A stretch of 51,105 nucleotides of DNA from Calidithermus chliarophilus DSM 9957. GTDB taxonomy: Bacteria > Deinococcota > Deinococci > Deinococcales > Thermaceae. A model generated the notes under the pieces. The model saw only the letters and a list, made by a program, of their open reading frames with translations, was not told the DNA's origin and made no database searches. Numbering within the stretch: position 1 is the first letter of the stretch; every line of letters begins with the position of its first letter. The position numbers were made by a program, and so were the translations under genes. The DNA is taken from the NCBI RefSeq assembly GCF_000430045.1, contig NZ_KE387029.1, forward strand, positions 32,047 to 83,151. The letters run 5' to 3'. Below are positions 41,270-48,239 of this stretch, piece after piece.

Positions 41270-42025
41270 CTAAAAGGGCAGGTCTTCCTCGGGGGGGAAG
41301 CCCTCATCCTCGAGGCCCTCGTCGATGTCGGGGGCGGGTTTTTTCTCCCGGGGCTGACCCTGGCCCTGGCCCCTAGCGCCGACGCCGTGCAGGGGGGTGA
41401 GGGCGTCCACCTCCAGGCGGGTGACGTAGCGCTTCTGGCCGTCCTGCTCCCAGGAGTCGGTCTTGAGGGCCCCGGCCACCTGGAGGGGCTGGCCCTTGCG
41501 GGCTTCGGCCAGGCGCGCGGCCACCTCGTGCCAGGCTTCGAGCTCGAAGAAGTGGCCCACGCTCTCCTTGCGGGCGCTGTTGTAGACGTTGACGGCCAGC
41601 GCCGCGCGGGTCACGGCGTTGCCCTGGGGGGTGTGGCGCGCCTCGGGGTCGCGGGCGAGGTTGCCGATGAGGAAGGCGCGGTTGACGCAGCCCTCGAGCA
41701 GCGGGCCGTACTGGCCCTCGGCCACCCTGGGGGCCTCGAGGCGGTAGACCTCGCTGAACACCGCGTCCACCCGCGAGCGCTTCTGGCCGTCCTGCTCCCA
41801 GGAGCGGTACTCGAGGGCGCCCGCGCAGTACAGCGCGTCGCCGTCGCGTAGGGCCTCGCTCAGCGCCTCGGCGCGCTTGCCCAGCACCTTGCCGCGCACC
41901 AGCGAGAACAGCTCCCGCCCCCCCGCGCTGCGCCTGCCCGCGAGGGTCAGCTCGAGGATCGGCGTCCCCTGGGGGGTGTAGCGCAGCTCGACCTTGGCAC
42001 AGCCACTTGCGACGAATAGGTTCAC
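41270..42025 (-). CDS. ssb: Single-stranded DNA-binding protein, two OB folds
   Basis: A 251-residue SSB with two OB folds in one chain. The first (residues about 1-110) contains GTPILELTLAGRR and YRSWEQDGQKRS; the second (about 115-225) contains NRAFLIGNLARDPEARHTPQ and DSWEQDGQKRYVTRLEVDA. The tail is acidic and ends DLPF, as in bacterial SSB partner-binding tips. Two-OB SSBs are known in Thermus and Deinococcus, which supports the host call. GTG 42025 follows AAAAAGGAGG. Confidence 0.93.
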   Translation of the reverse strand: MNLFVASGCAKVELRYTPQGTPILELTLAGRRSAGGRELFSLVRGKVLGKRAEALSEALRDGDALYCAGALEYRSWEQDGQKRSRVDAVFSEVYRLEAPRVAEGQYGPLLEGCVNRAFLIGNLARDPEARHTPQGNAVTRAALAVNVYNSARKESVGHFFELEAWHEVAARLAEARKGQPLQVAGALKTDSWEQDGQKRYVTRLEVDALTPLHGVGARGQGQGQPREKKPAPDIDEGLEDEGFPPEEDLPF

Positions 42026-42054
42026 TTTGTCCTCCTTTTTAGACGTGCTTTATT

Positions 42055-42900
42055 TCAAGAAAGCCCGTGATGGTCCACGCAGCGCGGCCCCTTGAGGTCT
42101 TTGTGCCCCAGCCCGCAGCCGCCCAGGGCGGGGTCGTAGAACACGCATTGGCAGGGGTTGAGGGCGTCGCGGCCCCGCGCCACCGCCTCACGCCCGAAGA
42201 CCTCCTCGAGCAGCCGCTCGGGGATGAGCCATTCCCCCTCGAGGCGGGGGTGGGGCAGCACCTGGAGCCCGCGCGCGCGGCCCACCTGCCGCAGCAGGGG
42301 CACTAGGTCCGAGCGCAGCCGGTTGACCCCGGCGTGGCGCGCGATGCGCACCGCGTGGGAGCCCAGCACCACCGGGCCCGGGTCGTCGAGGGCGATCCAG
42401 GAGCCCCAGCCCGTCAGCCGCACCCGCAGGCGCAGCCCGGCGGGGGTGGTCAGCCAGTAGCCGCCCGCGGCGTGGCTCAGCTCGCCCTCGTACACCGCCA
42501 GGTGGCCCTGGGCGCTCTCCTTGGGGGCGGGCAGGGCCAGGAAGCGGACGCCCCAGTCCTTGAGCAGGTGGTAGAGCTGGGAGGGCGAGAAGCCCAGCTC
42601 GGCCTCGACCTCGGCCACCGAGCCTGCGCGCGCCAGCAGGCCGTAGAGGGTCAGCCCCTTGTGCTGGGCCCACCACGCGGTGGCCTCACGGCTGTTGGCC
42701 TCGCCGCGGGGACGCCCGGCCCGCACCGCGCGCACGGCCAGGTCGGGGGGCATCCGGCGGGCGGCCTCGAGCACCGCGCCGACCAGCGCGGGGTGGTCGG
42801 CGGCGTTCAGCCACTCGGGCCAGCGGATCAGGTGCTCCCACAGCAGGCCGCACGCCCAAGCCGGGGCCGACGCCGAGGCCGGGGCCAGCGCCCCCCTCAC
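42055..42900 (-). CDS. HTH and zinc-motif protein in replication operon
   Basis: A 281-residue protein. Features: a helical N-terminal part; an HTH-like region (GSVAEVEAELGFSPSQLYHL, residues about 94-113); a beta segment; and a C-terminal Cys/His cluster (CQCVFYDPALGGCGLGHKD, then CVDHH). GTG 42900 overlaps the previous stop. It may be a replication or transcription factor that binds DNA; family not recognised. Confidence 0.6.
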   Translation of the reverse strand: MRGALAPASASAPAWACGLLWEHLIRWPEWLNAADHPALVGAVLEAARRMPPDLAVRAVRAGRPRGEANSREATAWWAQHKGLTLYGLLARAGSVAEVEAELGFSPSQLYHLLKDWGVRFLALPAPKESAQGHLAVYEGELSHAAGGYWLTTPAGLRLRVRLTGWGSWIALDDPGPVVLGSHAVRIARHAGVNRLRSDLVPLLRQVGRARGLQVLPHPRLEGEWLIPERLLEEVFGREAVARGRDALNPCQCVFYDPALGGCGLGHKDLKGPRCVDHHGLS

Positions 42901-43259
42901 GCCTCCCCCCAGTCCCACCGGAAGCGGGGCCGCAGCACCCCCAGCGCGTAGGCGCGGGGGTCGCGGCACTCCTGCTGCCACAGTGCGCGCACCTCGAGGG
43001 CGGCGCCGAGCAGGGCGAAGTCGTGGATCACGACCTCGTACAGCCCCCTTTCGTCGCGCTCGGGGCGCCAGCGGGCCTCGATGCCGTCGTCGCGCAGCCA
43101 CAGCGCCAGGCTGACCGCCTGCCAGACGCTGTGGGCGCGGTACACCAGCACCCGCCCCGCGCCCCGGGAGCGGGGCTTCTTGACGCGGGGGCGGCGGGGG
43201 CGCTCGCGCCGCATGGGTTCGTGCGGCGGCAGGGACTCCAGGCGCTCGAGGGGGGTCAC
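42897..43259 (-). CDS. Hypothetical basic protein
   Basis: A 120-residue protein with a basic N-terminus (RRERPRRPRVKKPRSRGAG) and an alpha/beta rest (WQAVSLALWLRDDGIEARWR, YEVVIHDFALLGAALEVRAL). The C-terminal 80 residues could be a small RNase H-like or resolvase-like fold, but no catalytic set is visible. GTG 43259 overlaps the upstream stop. Confidence 0.55.
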   Translation of the reverse strand: MTPLERLESLPPHEPMRRERPRRPRVKKPRSRGAGRVLVYRAHSVWQAVSLALWLRDDGIEARWRPERDERGLYEVVIHDFALLGAALEVRALWQQECRDPRAYALGVLRPRFRWDWGEA

Positions 43260-43678
43260 GGCGCCACCTCGAGCGCGCCCAGCACCCGCCGTTGTACGGG
43301 CCCGCCCTTCCAGCCCGCCCAGTCGGGGCCCACCAGCTCGACCCTCGAGCCCCGCACCCGGCAGGCGTAGGCCCGCATGTCCCCGCCTTGGCTGAAGCGC
43401 AGCATGGCCTGGCCGCAGGCGTTCATGTACGCCACGCTGGGGCGCTCCTCGACCCTGACCCGCCCCCTGGGTAGGGCCAGGGGCTCGGGCGCGGTTTTAG
43501 GGGCATCCTGGAGCCCCAGGAGGTAGCCCGCGCTCAAGCCCGACGCCGCGCCCAGGGCCCAGAGGAGTGCGGCGAGGCGCGCCCAGGTGGTAGAGTGGGC
43601 GCGGGATGTGGCTGCATCCCCTTTCCTGAGCCCCAGGCCGACGCCTGGGGTTTCGCCTTCGCTTCGGGCCGGGTTCAT
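43256..43678 (-). CDS. Membrane-anchored early protein
   Basis: A 140-residue protein: soluble start, one membrane helix (RLAALLWALGAASGLSAGYL, residues about 33-52) and a C-terminal extracytoplasmic or cytoplasmic part. ATG 43678 lies 7 bp after the -10 of P43.7, so it is leaderless; it heads the replication operon. Function unknown. Confidence 0.6.
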   Translation of the reverse strand: MNPARSEGETPGVGLGLRKGDAATSRAHSTTWARLAALLWALGAASGLSAGYLLGLQDAPKTAPEPLALPRGRVRVEERPSVAYMNACGQAMLRFSQGGDMRAYACRVRGSRVELVGPDWAGWKGGPVQRRVLGALEVAP

Positions 43679-43679
43679 G

Positions 43680-43699
43680 CTGTCCAATCTACAGGACAA
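43680..43699. promoter_or_regulatory. Operator O3: CTGTCC, 8 bp, GGACAA
   Basis: Perfect inner arms; its spacer contains the -10 (TAGATT on the minus strand) of P43.7. About 95 bp from the divergent promoter of the initiator operon. Confidence 0.75.
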
Positions 43700-43715
43700 A
43701 ATAACTTGAAGTCAA
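43686..43715 (-). promoter_or_regulatory. Promoter P43.7 of replication operon (leaderless)
   Basis: Minus strand: TTGACT (43715-43710), 18 bp, TAGATT (43691-43686), 7 bp to ATG 43678. Confidence 0.75.
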
Positions 43716-43795
43716 TAATCCCTTCGACATCAGCCCGCAGAGGCCAGGATGCCGCCCCCGCCCGCCGTCCGGGGGCGGCTCGAGGACAGCTCCCC

Positions 43796-43824
43796 TTGAC
43801 TGGCTTTCCGGGAAACAGTACGTT
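43796..43824 (+). promoter_or_regulatory. Promoter P43.8 of initiator operon
   Basis: TTGACT (43796-43801), 17 bp, TACGTT (43819-43824), 9 bp to ATG 43834, so nearly leaderless. Divergent from P43.7. Confidence 0.7.
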
Positions 43825-43833
43825 TAGGGGGCT

Positions 43834-44085
43834 ATGGACATCGAGCGGATGCGGGCCCTGGGGCCCTTCGGCTTTTTCGTCCTCGAGGCCCTCAAGCGGC
43901 TCGAGGCGCAGTCCCACAACGGCTTCATCACCCTGGGCGGGCGCGACATCGCCCGGATGATCGGGCTGGGCAACGGCACGGTCTATCAGGAGCTCCAGAA
44001 GCTCGAGCGGCTGGGGCTGCTCGAGCGGGTCCAGCGGGGGCGGCGGATTTGGTATCGGCTCATCCCGCAGCAGAGGGCCGCATGA
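43834..44085 (+). CDS. Winged-helix regulator
   Basis: An 83-residue winged-helix protein (LGGRDIARMIGLGNGTVYQE, then LLERVQRGRRIWYRLIP) close in pattern to ArsR/PadR/MarR-type minimal domains. It is transcribed from P43.8 ahead of the initiator, and its stop overlaps the initiator ATG. It may control its own operon or replication timing. Confidence is high for DNA binding, low for target. Confidence 0.75.
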   Translation: MDIERMRALGPFGFFVLEALKRLEAQSHNGFITLGGRDIARMIGLGNGTVYQELQKLERLGLLERVQRGRRIWYRLIPQQRAA

Positions 44086-45041
44086 GCGCCCAGCGCTTCA
44101 CCACCATCCGGCGCTCGAGGCCGGAGCGGGATTTTTTCCTGATGCGCAACAGCGTCGCCCAGGACAAATCACTCACCCCCGAGGCCCTGGGCGTCCTGGT
44201 GTACCTGCTGTCGCAGCCGTGCGACTGGCGGGTGAAGCTCGAGGACATCACGGGCTTCCGCGCCACCGGGCGCGACCGGGCCTACCGCATCCTGCGCGAG
44301 CTGCTCGAGGCCCGCTACATCGTGCGCGAGACCCTGCGCGCCGAGGGCGGGCAGATCGTGGGCGTGGAGTACGTGGTCTACGACGAGCGCCAGCCGGTTA
44401 CGGAAAATCAGGAAGAAGTGACGGAGACACTTCTTCCTGAAAAGCCGGACACGGCAAAGCCGCATACGGCAAACCCGGACACGGCTGAGCCGGACACGGC
44501 AAACCCGGACGCATACAAAGACAGAGTTAAACAAAGCACGAAAATTACAAAGACGGATGATGATGGTGTCGCGCGCGCGCGCGAAGAAAAACCGGAGGTA
44601 ACCCCCCCGCCCCCCGCCGGGCGCGCTGGCGAGGGGAGTGAGCCGCCCCCGCAAGCCCAAGAACCGCCCGCCGACCCCTTCAAGTCTTCCCCGGCCACTC
44701 GTGACGAGTTTCACTTGTTGCGGGAGCTCGAGGCCCTGGGTCTGACCCGCGAGGGCAACCCCATGTCGCAGTGGGCCTGGCACTGCCACGGCACCGGCAT
44801 GAGCCGCGCCACCCGCCAGCAGCTCATGAGCGACTTCGCCGCCCTCACCCGGCGGCACGGGCTGGCGGCGGTGGCCGAGGCGGTGCGCGACACCATCCGC
44901 GCGGGGTCGAAGAGCTGGCGCTACCTGCTGCGCGTCCTCGAGGGGCAGGGCCAGCCCCAGCCCCAAGCCCAGCCCCGGCGCCCCCAGCCGGGCCGCGCCC
45001 ACGACATGAGCCCCGAAGCCTACGAGAGGGAGAGCCTATGA
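44082..45041 (+). CDS. Replication initiator (lambda O-like) with internal origin
   Basis: A 319-residue protein. The N-terminal 110 residues form a winged helix typical of phage/plasmid replication proteins (TPEALGVLVYLLSQPCDWRV, RAYRILRELLEARYIVRET). A low-complexity linker (PDTAKPHTANPDTAEPDTAN) is encoded by four 15-bp iterons. The C-terminal domain (SQWAWHCHGTGMSRATRQQL, about 240-300) is helical, as in DnaD/O partners of helicase loaders. The DnaC-like gene follows with an overlapping start, matching the lambda O-P order. Binding of its own iterons is inferred. Confidence 0.8.
   Translation: MSAQRFTTIRRSRPERDFFLMRNSVAQDKSLTPEALGVLVYLLSQPCDWRVKLEDITGFRATGRDRAYRILRELLEARYIVRETLRAEGGQIVGVEYVVYDERQPVTENQEEVTETLLPEKPDTAKPHTANPDTAEPDTANPDAYKDRVKQSTKITKTDDDGVARAREEKPEVTPPPPAGRAGEGSEPPPQAQEPPADPFKSSPATRDEFHLLRELEALGLTREGNPMSQWAWHCHGTGMSRATRQQLMSDFAALTRRHGLAAVAEAVRDTIRAGSKSWRYLLRVLEGQGQPQPQAQPRRPQPGRAHDMSPEAYERESL
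44408..44440. repeat. Long inverted repeat in initiator gene
   Basis: Perfect 13-bp arms (TCAGGAAGAAGTG and its complement) separated by 7 nt, placed 5 bp before the first iteron. Confidence 0.9.
44445..44512 (+). repeat. Iteron array, 15-bp unit, four copies plus partial
   Basis: Units at 44445, 44460, 44475 and 44490 with consensus CCGGACACGGCAAAN, plus a partial copy at 44505. In phase with the codons, encoding a PDTAx-type repeat. Confidence 0.85.
44513..44570. other. AT-rich stretch; candidate DNA unwinding element
   Basis: 37 of 58 bases are A or T by my count, far above the surrounding sequence. It follows the iterons directly, as in lambda and plasmid origins. A (GC)n run at 44571-44583 follows. 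Confidence 0.65.
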
Positions 45042-45850
45042 GCCTCAAACCCGCCAGACCCGCCCTCGCCAAGGCCGCCCGCGCCGCGCTCGAGGCCATG
45101 CGCCCCGCGCTCACCGGCGGCCAGGCCCAGCCCCAGGCCCCGGCCCGGGAGCCCGAGTGCCCCAACCCCGAATGCACCGACGGCTGGGACTTGCGCCGCG
45201 ACCGCGAGTGCGAGCAGTGCCGCAGCCGCAAACAGCTCGTTCGCCTGCGCGACGAGCTGCTGGGCGCGGGGGTCGAGCCGAGGTATCTGGAGGTGGAATG
45301 GGAACACCTCCAGATGGACGACAACCTCGAGCGCATCCGCAAGGGCTGCGCGGTGATCGAACGGGTGATCCGTGAAGGCCGTAACCTGGCCCTGCACGGC
45401 ATCCCCGGCGCGGGGAAGACCCAGGCCGCGACGCTGATGGTCAAGGCCGCGATCCGCAAGGGGTTCGCCGCGCGCATCTACGCCATGAGCGCCCTGGTCA
45501 CGCAGGCCCGGGCCGCCTGGACCGCGCGCGAGGAGGAGGAACGGCTGTTCGAACGCAACCTGCCCGAGCACATGGCCCGGTTCCGGCTGCTGGTGCTCGA
45601 CGGGGTGGGCGACTTCGAGGCCGCGGGCAAGGCCGACGCCCAGCACAACACCCTCGAGTTCCGCCTGCTGTACGCCGTCCTCAACGCCCGCCAGGGCGCG
45701 GGTCTGCGCACGGTGATCACCACCAACCTCACCCAGAAGCGCTTTGCCGAGCACTTCGGGCCCCAGGTGGTCAGCCGCCTCAAGCCCTTCAGCGCGCTCA
45801 ACATGGTGGCCCGCGACTGGCGCGAGCGGGAGACCCCCCTCGACTGGTGA
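45038..45850 (+). CDS. DnaC-like helicase loader
   Basis: A 270-residue AAA+ protein. N-terminal zinc-type cysteines (CPNPECTDG, CEQC) around residues 43-66, Walker A GIPGAGKT at 121-128, and Walker B ending at D188 (LLVLDGVGD), where the usual second acidic residue is Gly. ITTNLTQKRFAEHFG and RLKPFSALNMV near the end are DnaC/IstB hallmarks. It would load a replicative helicase at the origin in the preceding gene. ATG 45038 overlaps the initiator stop. Confidence 0.88.
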   Translation: MSLKPARPALAKAARAALEAMRPALTGGQAQPQAPAREPECPNPECTDGWDLRRDRECEQCRSRKQLVRLRDELLGAGVEPRYLEVEWEHLQMDDNLERIRKGCAVIERVIREGRNLALHGIPGAGKTQAATLMVKAAIRKGFAARIYAMSALVTQARAAWTAREEEERLFERNLPEHMARFRLLVLDGVGDFEAAGKADAQHNTLEFRLLYAVLNARQGAGLRTVITTNLTQKRFAEHFGPQVVSRLKPFSALNMVARDWRERETPLDW

Positions 45851-45866
45851 GGGGGGTCAAGTGCAA

Positions 45867-45977
45867 ATGACCGCGCCTGCCGTTACCGGAGCCGTTATCA
45901 TCTCCGGCGTAACGGTGGGGATTACAAAAATCGTGACAATCCGTGACATGGAGCAATACAAATGGCGACTACTGTAG
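45867..45977 (+). CDS. 36-residue hydrophobic peptide
   Basis: ATG 45867 follows the DnaC-like stop by 16 bp. Val/Ile/Thr-rich (GAVIISGVTVGITKIVTI) with a short charged tail. The ribosome site is weak and the segment also contains an imperfect inverted repeat (CCGTTAC..GTAACGG, about 45881-45916), so it may be regulatory rather than coding. Confidence 0.35.
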   Translation: MTAPAVTGAVIISGVTVGITKIVTIRDMEQYKWRLL

Positions 45978-46213
45978 ATAACAACCCGGCGCTCGAGGCC
46001 CTGCTGAACGAACTGGACACCACCGACGACCCGCAGGAGGAGGGCGAGCTGATGGAGCTGGCCCACCTCGCCCACCTCGCCTTCACCCGGCTCGGCGGGC
46101 CCAAAGCGGCCCGCCAGCCGCTCGAGCGGCTGGCGGGGGTGCTGACGGGCGGGCCCACGCCCGGGCTACTCGAGCGCCTTCAGGCCCTCTTCGATGGCGT
46201 AGATCACCAGTGA
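45962..46213 (+). CDS. Small acidic protein
   Basis: An 83-residue acidic protein (LEALLNELDTTDDPQEEGEL) with a helical C-terminus. GGAG lies 8 bp before ATG 45962. Its end overlaps the 3' end of the convergent ribbon-helix-helix gene by 48 bp, so transcripts would be antisense to each other. Could act as a partner or DNA mimic; unproven. Confidence 0.55.
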   Translation: MATTVDNNPALEALLNELDTTDDPQEEGELMELAHLAHLAFTRLGGPKAARQPLERLAGVLTGGPTPGLLERLQALFDGVDHQ

Positions 46214-46558
46214 GGACTGGGTGACGCGGGTCGGGTGCCGCTCCTTGGACAGGGCGGCGGCCGCCTCCTTGAGGCTTTCCTGGAGCTCGGGCCGCAGCCG
46301 GTTGGAGAGGGTGGGGTCGGAGGGGTGGGCCATCGGGAAGTACTCGGGCAGGGTCTCGGGCGCCGTGCGCCAGACCCGCAAAAACTCCGAGATGAAGCTG
46401 TCGAGCAGGTCGCCCACGTAGGTGCGGTGGCGCACGGCGGCCTCCTTGAGGCGGTTCTTGAGGTGCTGGGGCACCACCACCGTGAAGGGGGTGCGCACCG
46501 TCACCTCCTCGGGGCTGGGGCCGCGCATCAGCCCGGCGTAGACCTCGCGGTTAGGCAT
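46166..46558 (-). CDS. Ribbon-helix-helix partition partner (ParB-like)
   Basis: A 130-residue protein. The centre (TPFTVVVPQHLKNRLKEAAV, residues about 23-42) has the strand-helix pattern of a ribbon-helix-helix, and the C-terminus has a second such motif (HPTRVTQSSLVIYAIEEGL). It follows parA with overlapping stop/start, the arrangement of type Ib partition systems. It would bind a centromere site and stimulate ParA; the site is not identified. Confidence 0.7.
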   Translation of the reverse strand: MPNREVYAGLMRGPSPEEVTVRTPFTVVVPQHLKNRLKEAAVRHRTYVGDLLDSFISEFLRVWRTAPETLPEYFPMAHPSDPTLSNRLRPELQESLKEAAAALSKERHPTRVTQSSLVIYAIEEGLKALE

Positions 46559-47336
46559 GGGCCGTCACCCCCTCGAGCTTCTCCAGCAGCCGCTCCCCGA
46601 AGGCTTCGTAGTCCTTGGCCCCCCGGCTGCGGGGCTTGTACTCGAAGGCGGTCTGGCCTTTGGTCGAGCACTCGGCCAGGGCGGTGTTGCGGTGGATGAC
46701 CCCGAGGTTGCGCGGGCCCAGGCCCTCCAGCTCCTCGAGCAGCTCGCCCGCGATCTTCTCCCGCCGGTTGACCAGGGTGCCCAGCATCCCCAGCACCGCC
46801 GGGGCGGTGCCCAGCTCGGCCTTCATGGCCTCCAGCCGCCGGGTGAGGCCCCGGGCGCCGCTCTTGCCCGACCCGGGGGCCATCGGGACCACCACGAGGT
46901 CGGAGGCGTACAGAGCCACCAGGCTCACGAGGTTGACGGTGGGCCCCACGTCCACCACGCAGAAGTCGTAGCCCTTGAGCTCGGCCAGCCGCCGGGCGAG
47001 CGCCGGGTAGGGCCGGGGGCGGCGGGAGAGCTGGATTTCGACCTCGGCAATGCGCGGGTCGTTGGGGATGAGGTCCAGCCCCGGGCGCACGTCGAGCATC
47101 ACCAGCTCGGAGGCGCGCCGGAAGTGGCGCAGGGCCGGGTCGTCGTGGAGCAGCAGCTCGTACATCCCCGCCCTGGGCTCGTCGGGCAGGCCCAGAAACT
47201 CCCCGGCCTGGCCCTGTGAGTCGATGTCGATGAGGAGCACGCGCTTGCCCTGCTGGGCCAGGAAGTGCGCCAGGTGGACCGCGGTGGTGGTCTTGCCCAC
47301 CCCCCCTTTCTCGGCCGCTACTGCGATTGTTCTCAT
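46551..47336 (-). CDS. parA: ParA partition ATPase
   Basis: A 261-residue ParA/MinD-type ATPase. Deviant Walker A KGGVGKTT at residues 10-17 with both lysines, Walker A' LLIDIDSQGQ, Walker B-like FCVVDVGPTVN and VVPMAPGSGKSGARGL. It lacks the N-terminal HTH of type Ia ParA. ATG 47336 has AAGGAGG. Next to a ribbon-helix-helix gene and downstream of the repressor, it would be expressed in the lysogen and keep an extrachromosomal prophage. Confidence 0.92.
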   Translation of the reverse strand: MRTIAVAAEKGGVGKTTTAVHLAHFLAQQGKRVLLIDIDSQGQAGEFLGLPDEPRAGMYELLLHDDPALRHFRRASELVMLDVRPGLDLIPNDPRIAEVEIQLSRRPRPYPALARRLAELKGYDFCVVDVGPTVNLVSLVALYASDLVVVPMAPGSGKSGARGLTRRLEAMKAELGTAPAVLGMLGTLVNRREKIAGELLEELEGLGPRNLGVIHRNTALAECSTKGQTAFEYKPRSRGAKDYEAFGERLLEKLEGVTAHA

Positions 47337-47379
47337 GTCCCTCCTTCGGCCAGTGGCCGGACAGCGCGACGTGAGGGCC

Positions 47380-48033
47380 CTACAGCCCGACCCCCAGCCT
47401 GGGAATCGCCCAGGTGACCACCCCGTAAACCCGCTCGCCGCCCGCGAGCCGGAAGCTCTCGCCCTCGAGGGCGGGGCGCTGGCGGTAGTCGCCGTTGCCC
47501 AGGTAGAACGCCAGCTCCAGGCCGCGCTCGCGCAGCAGCACGACCAGCTCGCCGGGCACGGGGCTCTCCTCCAGGCGGCAGCCCACGTTCTGCCCCGGCC
47601 ACAGCAGCGGGGCGTAGCGCTCGGTGCGCACCTGGAACATGAAGTCGGCCCCCGGCAGGTCGGGGGTGGCGCGGCGGGCCACGGTCGCCCGCGGGCGCTC
47701 GCCCTCGAGGTACAGCGGCACCTCGGCGGCGGGCGTGATGGGGTCGCCCAGGCCGTCGGCGGGGCTGAGCAGGGGCAGCTCGAGCCCGGTGTCCCTGCGG
47801 AAGCGCGCCGCGTCGCCGTCCCAGAGCAGGTGGATGATGGTGCGCAGCTTCCCGGCGCTGATGGTGCGGCGCAGGAAGTAGTCCGGGTCTTTCTCCATCG
47901 ACCAGAACCAGTTGCGCGTGACCGCCTCGTAGAGCGGGTTGTTCTCGGCCAGCTTACGGGAGGACTCCTCGAGCTTGCGGTAGGTGAGTTTGCGTTCGAG
48001 CCGTTTGCGGGCAATGGCCTGTCCGTGGTTCAT
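47380..48033 (-). CDS. CI/LexA-like repressor (S24-fold, catalytic serine not seen)
   Basis: A 217-residue protein. N-terminal 60 residues fit an XRE-type DNA-binding domain (GQAIARKRLERKLTYRKLEE). The C-terminal half has the S24 pattern (APLLWPGQNVGCRLEESPVP, VVLLRERGLELAFYLGNGDY, RVYGVVTWAIP) but where a Ser-Met pair is expected there is ERYAP, so self-cleavage may be lost. It is the only long repressor-like gene, sits in the divergent region, and is followed by parA. It is the obvious candidate for operators O1-O5. Confidence 0.75.
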   Translation of the reverse strand: MNHGQAIARKRLERKLTYRKLEESSRKLAENNPLYEAVTRNWFWSMEKDPDYFLRRTISAGKLRTIIHLLWDGDAARFRRDTGLELPLLSPADGLGDPITPAAEVPLYLEGERPRATVARRATPDLPGADFMFQVRTERYAPLLWPGQNVGCRLEESPVPGELVVLLRERGLELAFYLGNGDYRQRPALEGESFRLAGGERVYGVVTWAIPRLGVGL

Positions 48034-48102
48034 AGATGCATACCCCCGTGAATGTGGCTGCTGGCTGTCGGTCTCGCCTCCCTTTCCCTCAAGGATGCCG
48101 TG

Positions 48103-48113
48103 GTGACGGTCAC
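48103..48113. promoter_or_regulatory. Palindrome GTGAC-G-GTCAC between direct repeats
   Basis: The palindrome lies between two exact GCCGTGGT copies (48097-48104 and 48114-48121) in the repressor leader region. Possible autoregulatory site. Confidence 0.4.
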
Positions 48114-48180
48114 GCCGTGGTCCCCCTGACTCCCTGTCGCTTTAATCCTACCACATGAAACACATTGCTTGAAATATAAC

Positions 48181-48200
48181 TTGTCCCGTATCATGAACAT
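48181..48200. promoter_or_regulatory. Operator O5 (degenerate): TTGTCC, 8 bp, GAACAT
   Basis: Same geometry as O1-O4 with a mismatch in the right arm; in the divergent immunity region. Confidence 0.5.
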
Positions 48201-48209
48201 TACTCACGG

Positions 48210-48233
48210 TTGACCCCTGCCCTGTGGATAAGT
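48210..48233 (+). promoter_or_regulatory. Late element L9 (variant)
   Basis: TTGACC (48210-48215), 12 bp, ATAAGT (48228-48233), 6 bp to ATG 48240. The most AT-rich -10 of the ten copies. Confidence 0.6.
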
Positions 48234-48239
48234 GGGGTC

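Larger units (their letters stand above)
48034..48209. other. Divergent immunity-region intergenic DNA
   Basis: An AT-rich patch (about 48140-48200) lies between the divergent repressor and Cro-like genes. On the minus strand TAGGAT (about 48151-48146) could be the repressor -10, which would give a leader of over 100 nt. It also holds operator O5 and the palindrome at 48103. Confidence 0.45.
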
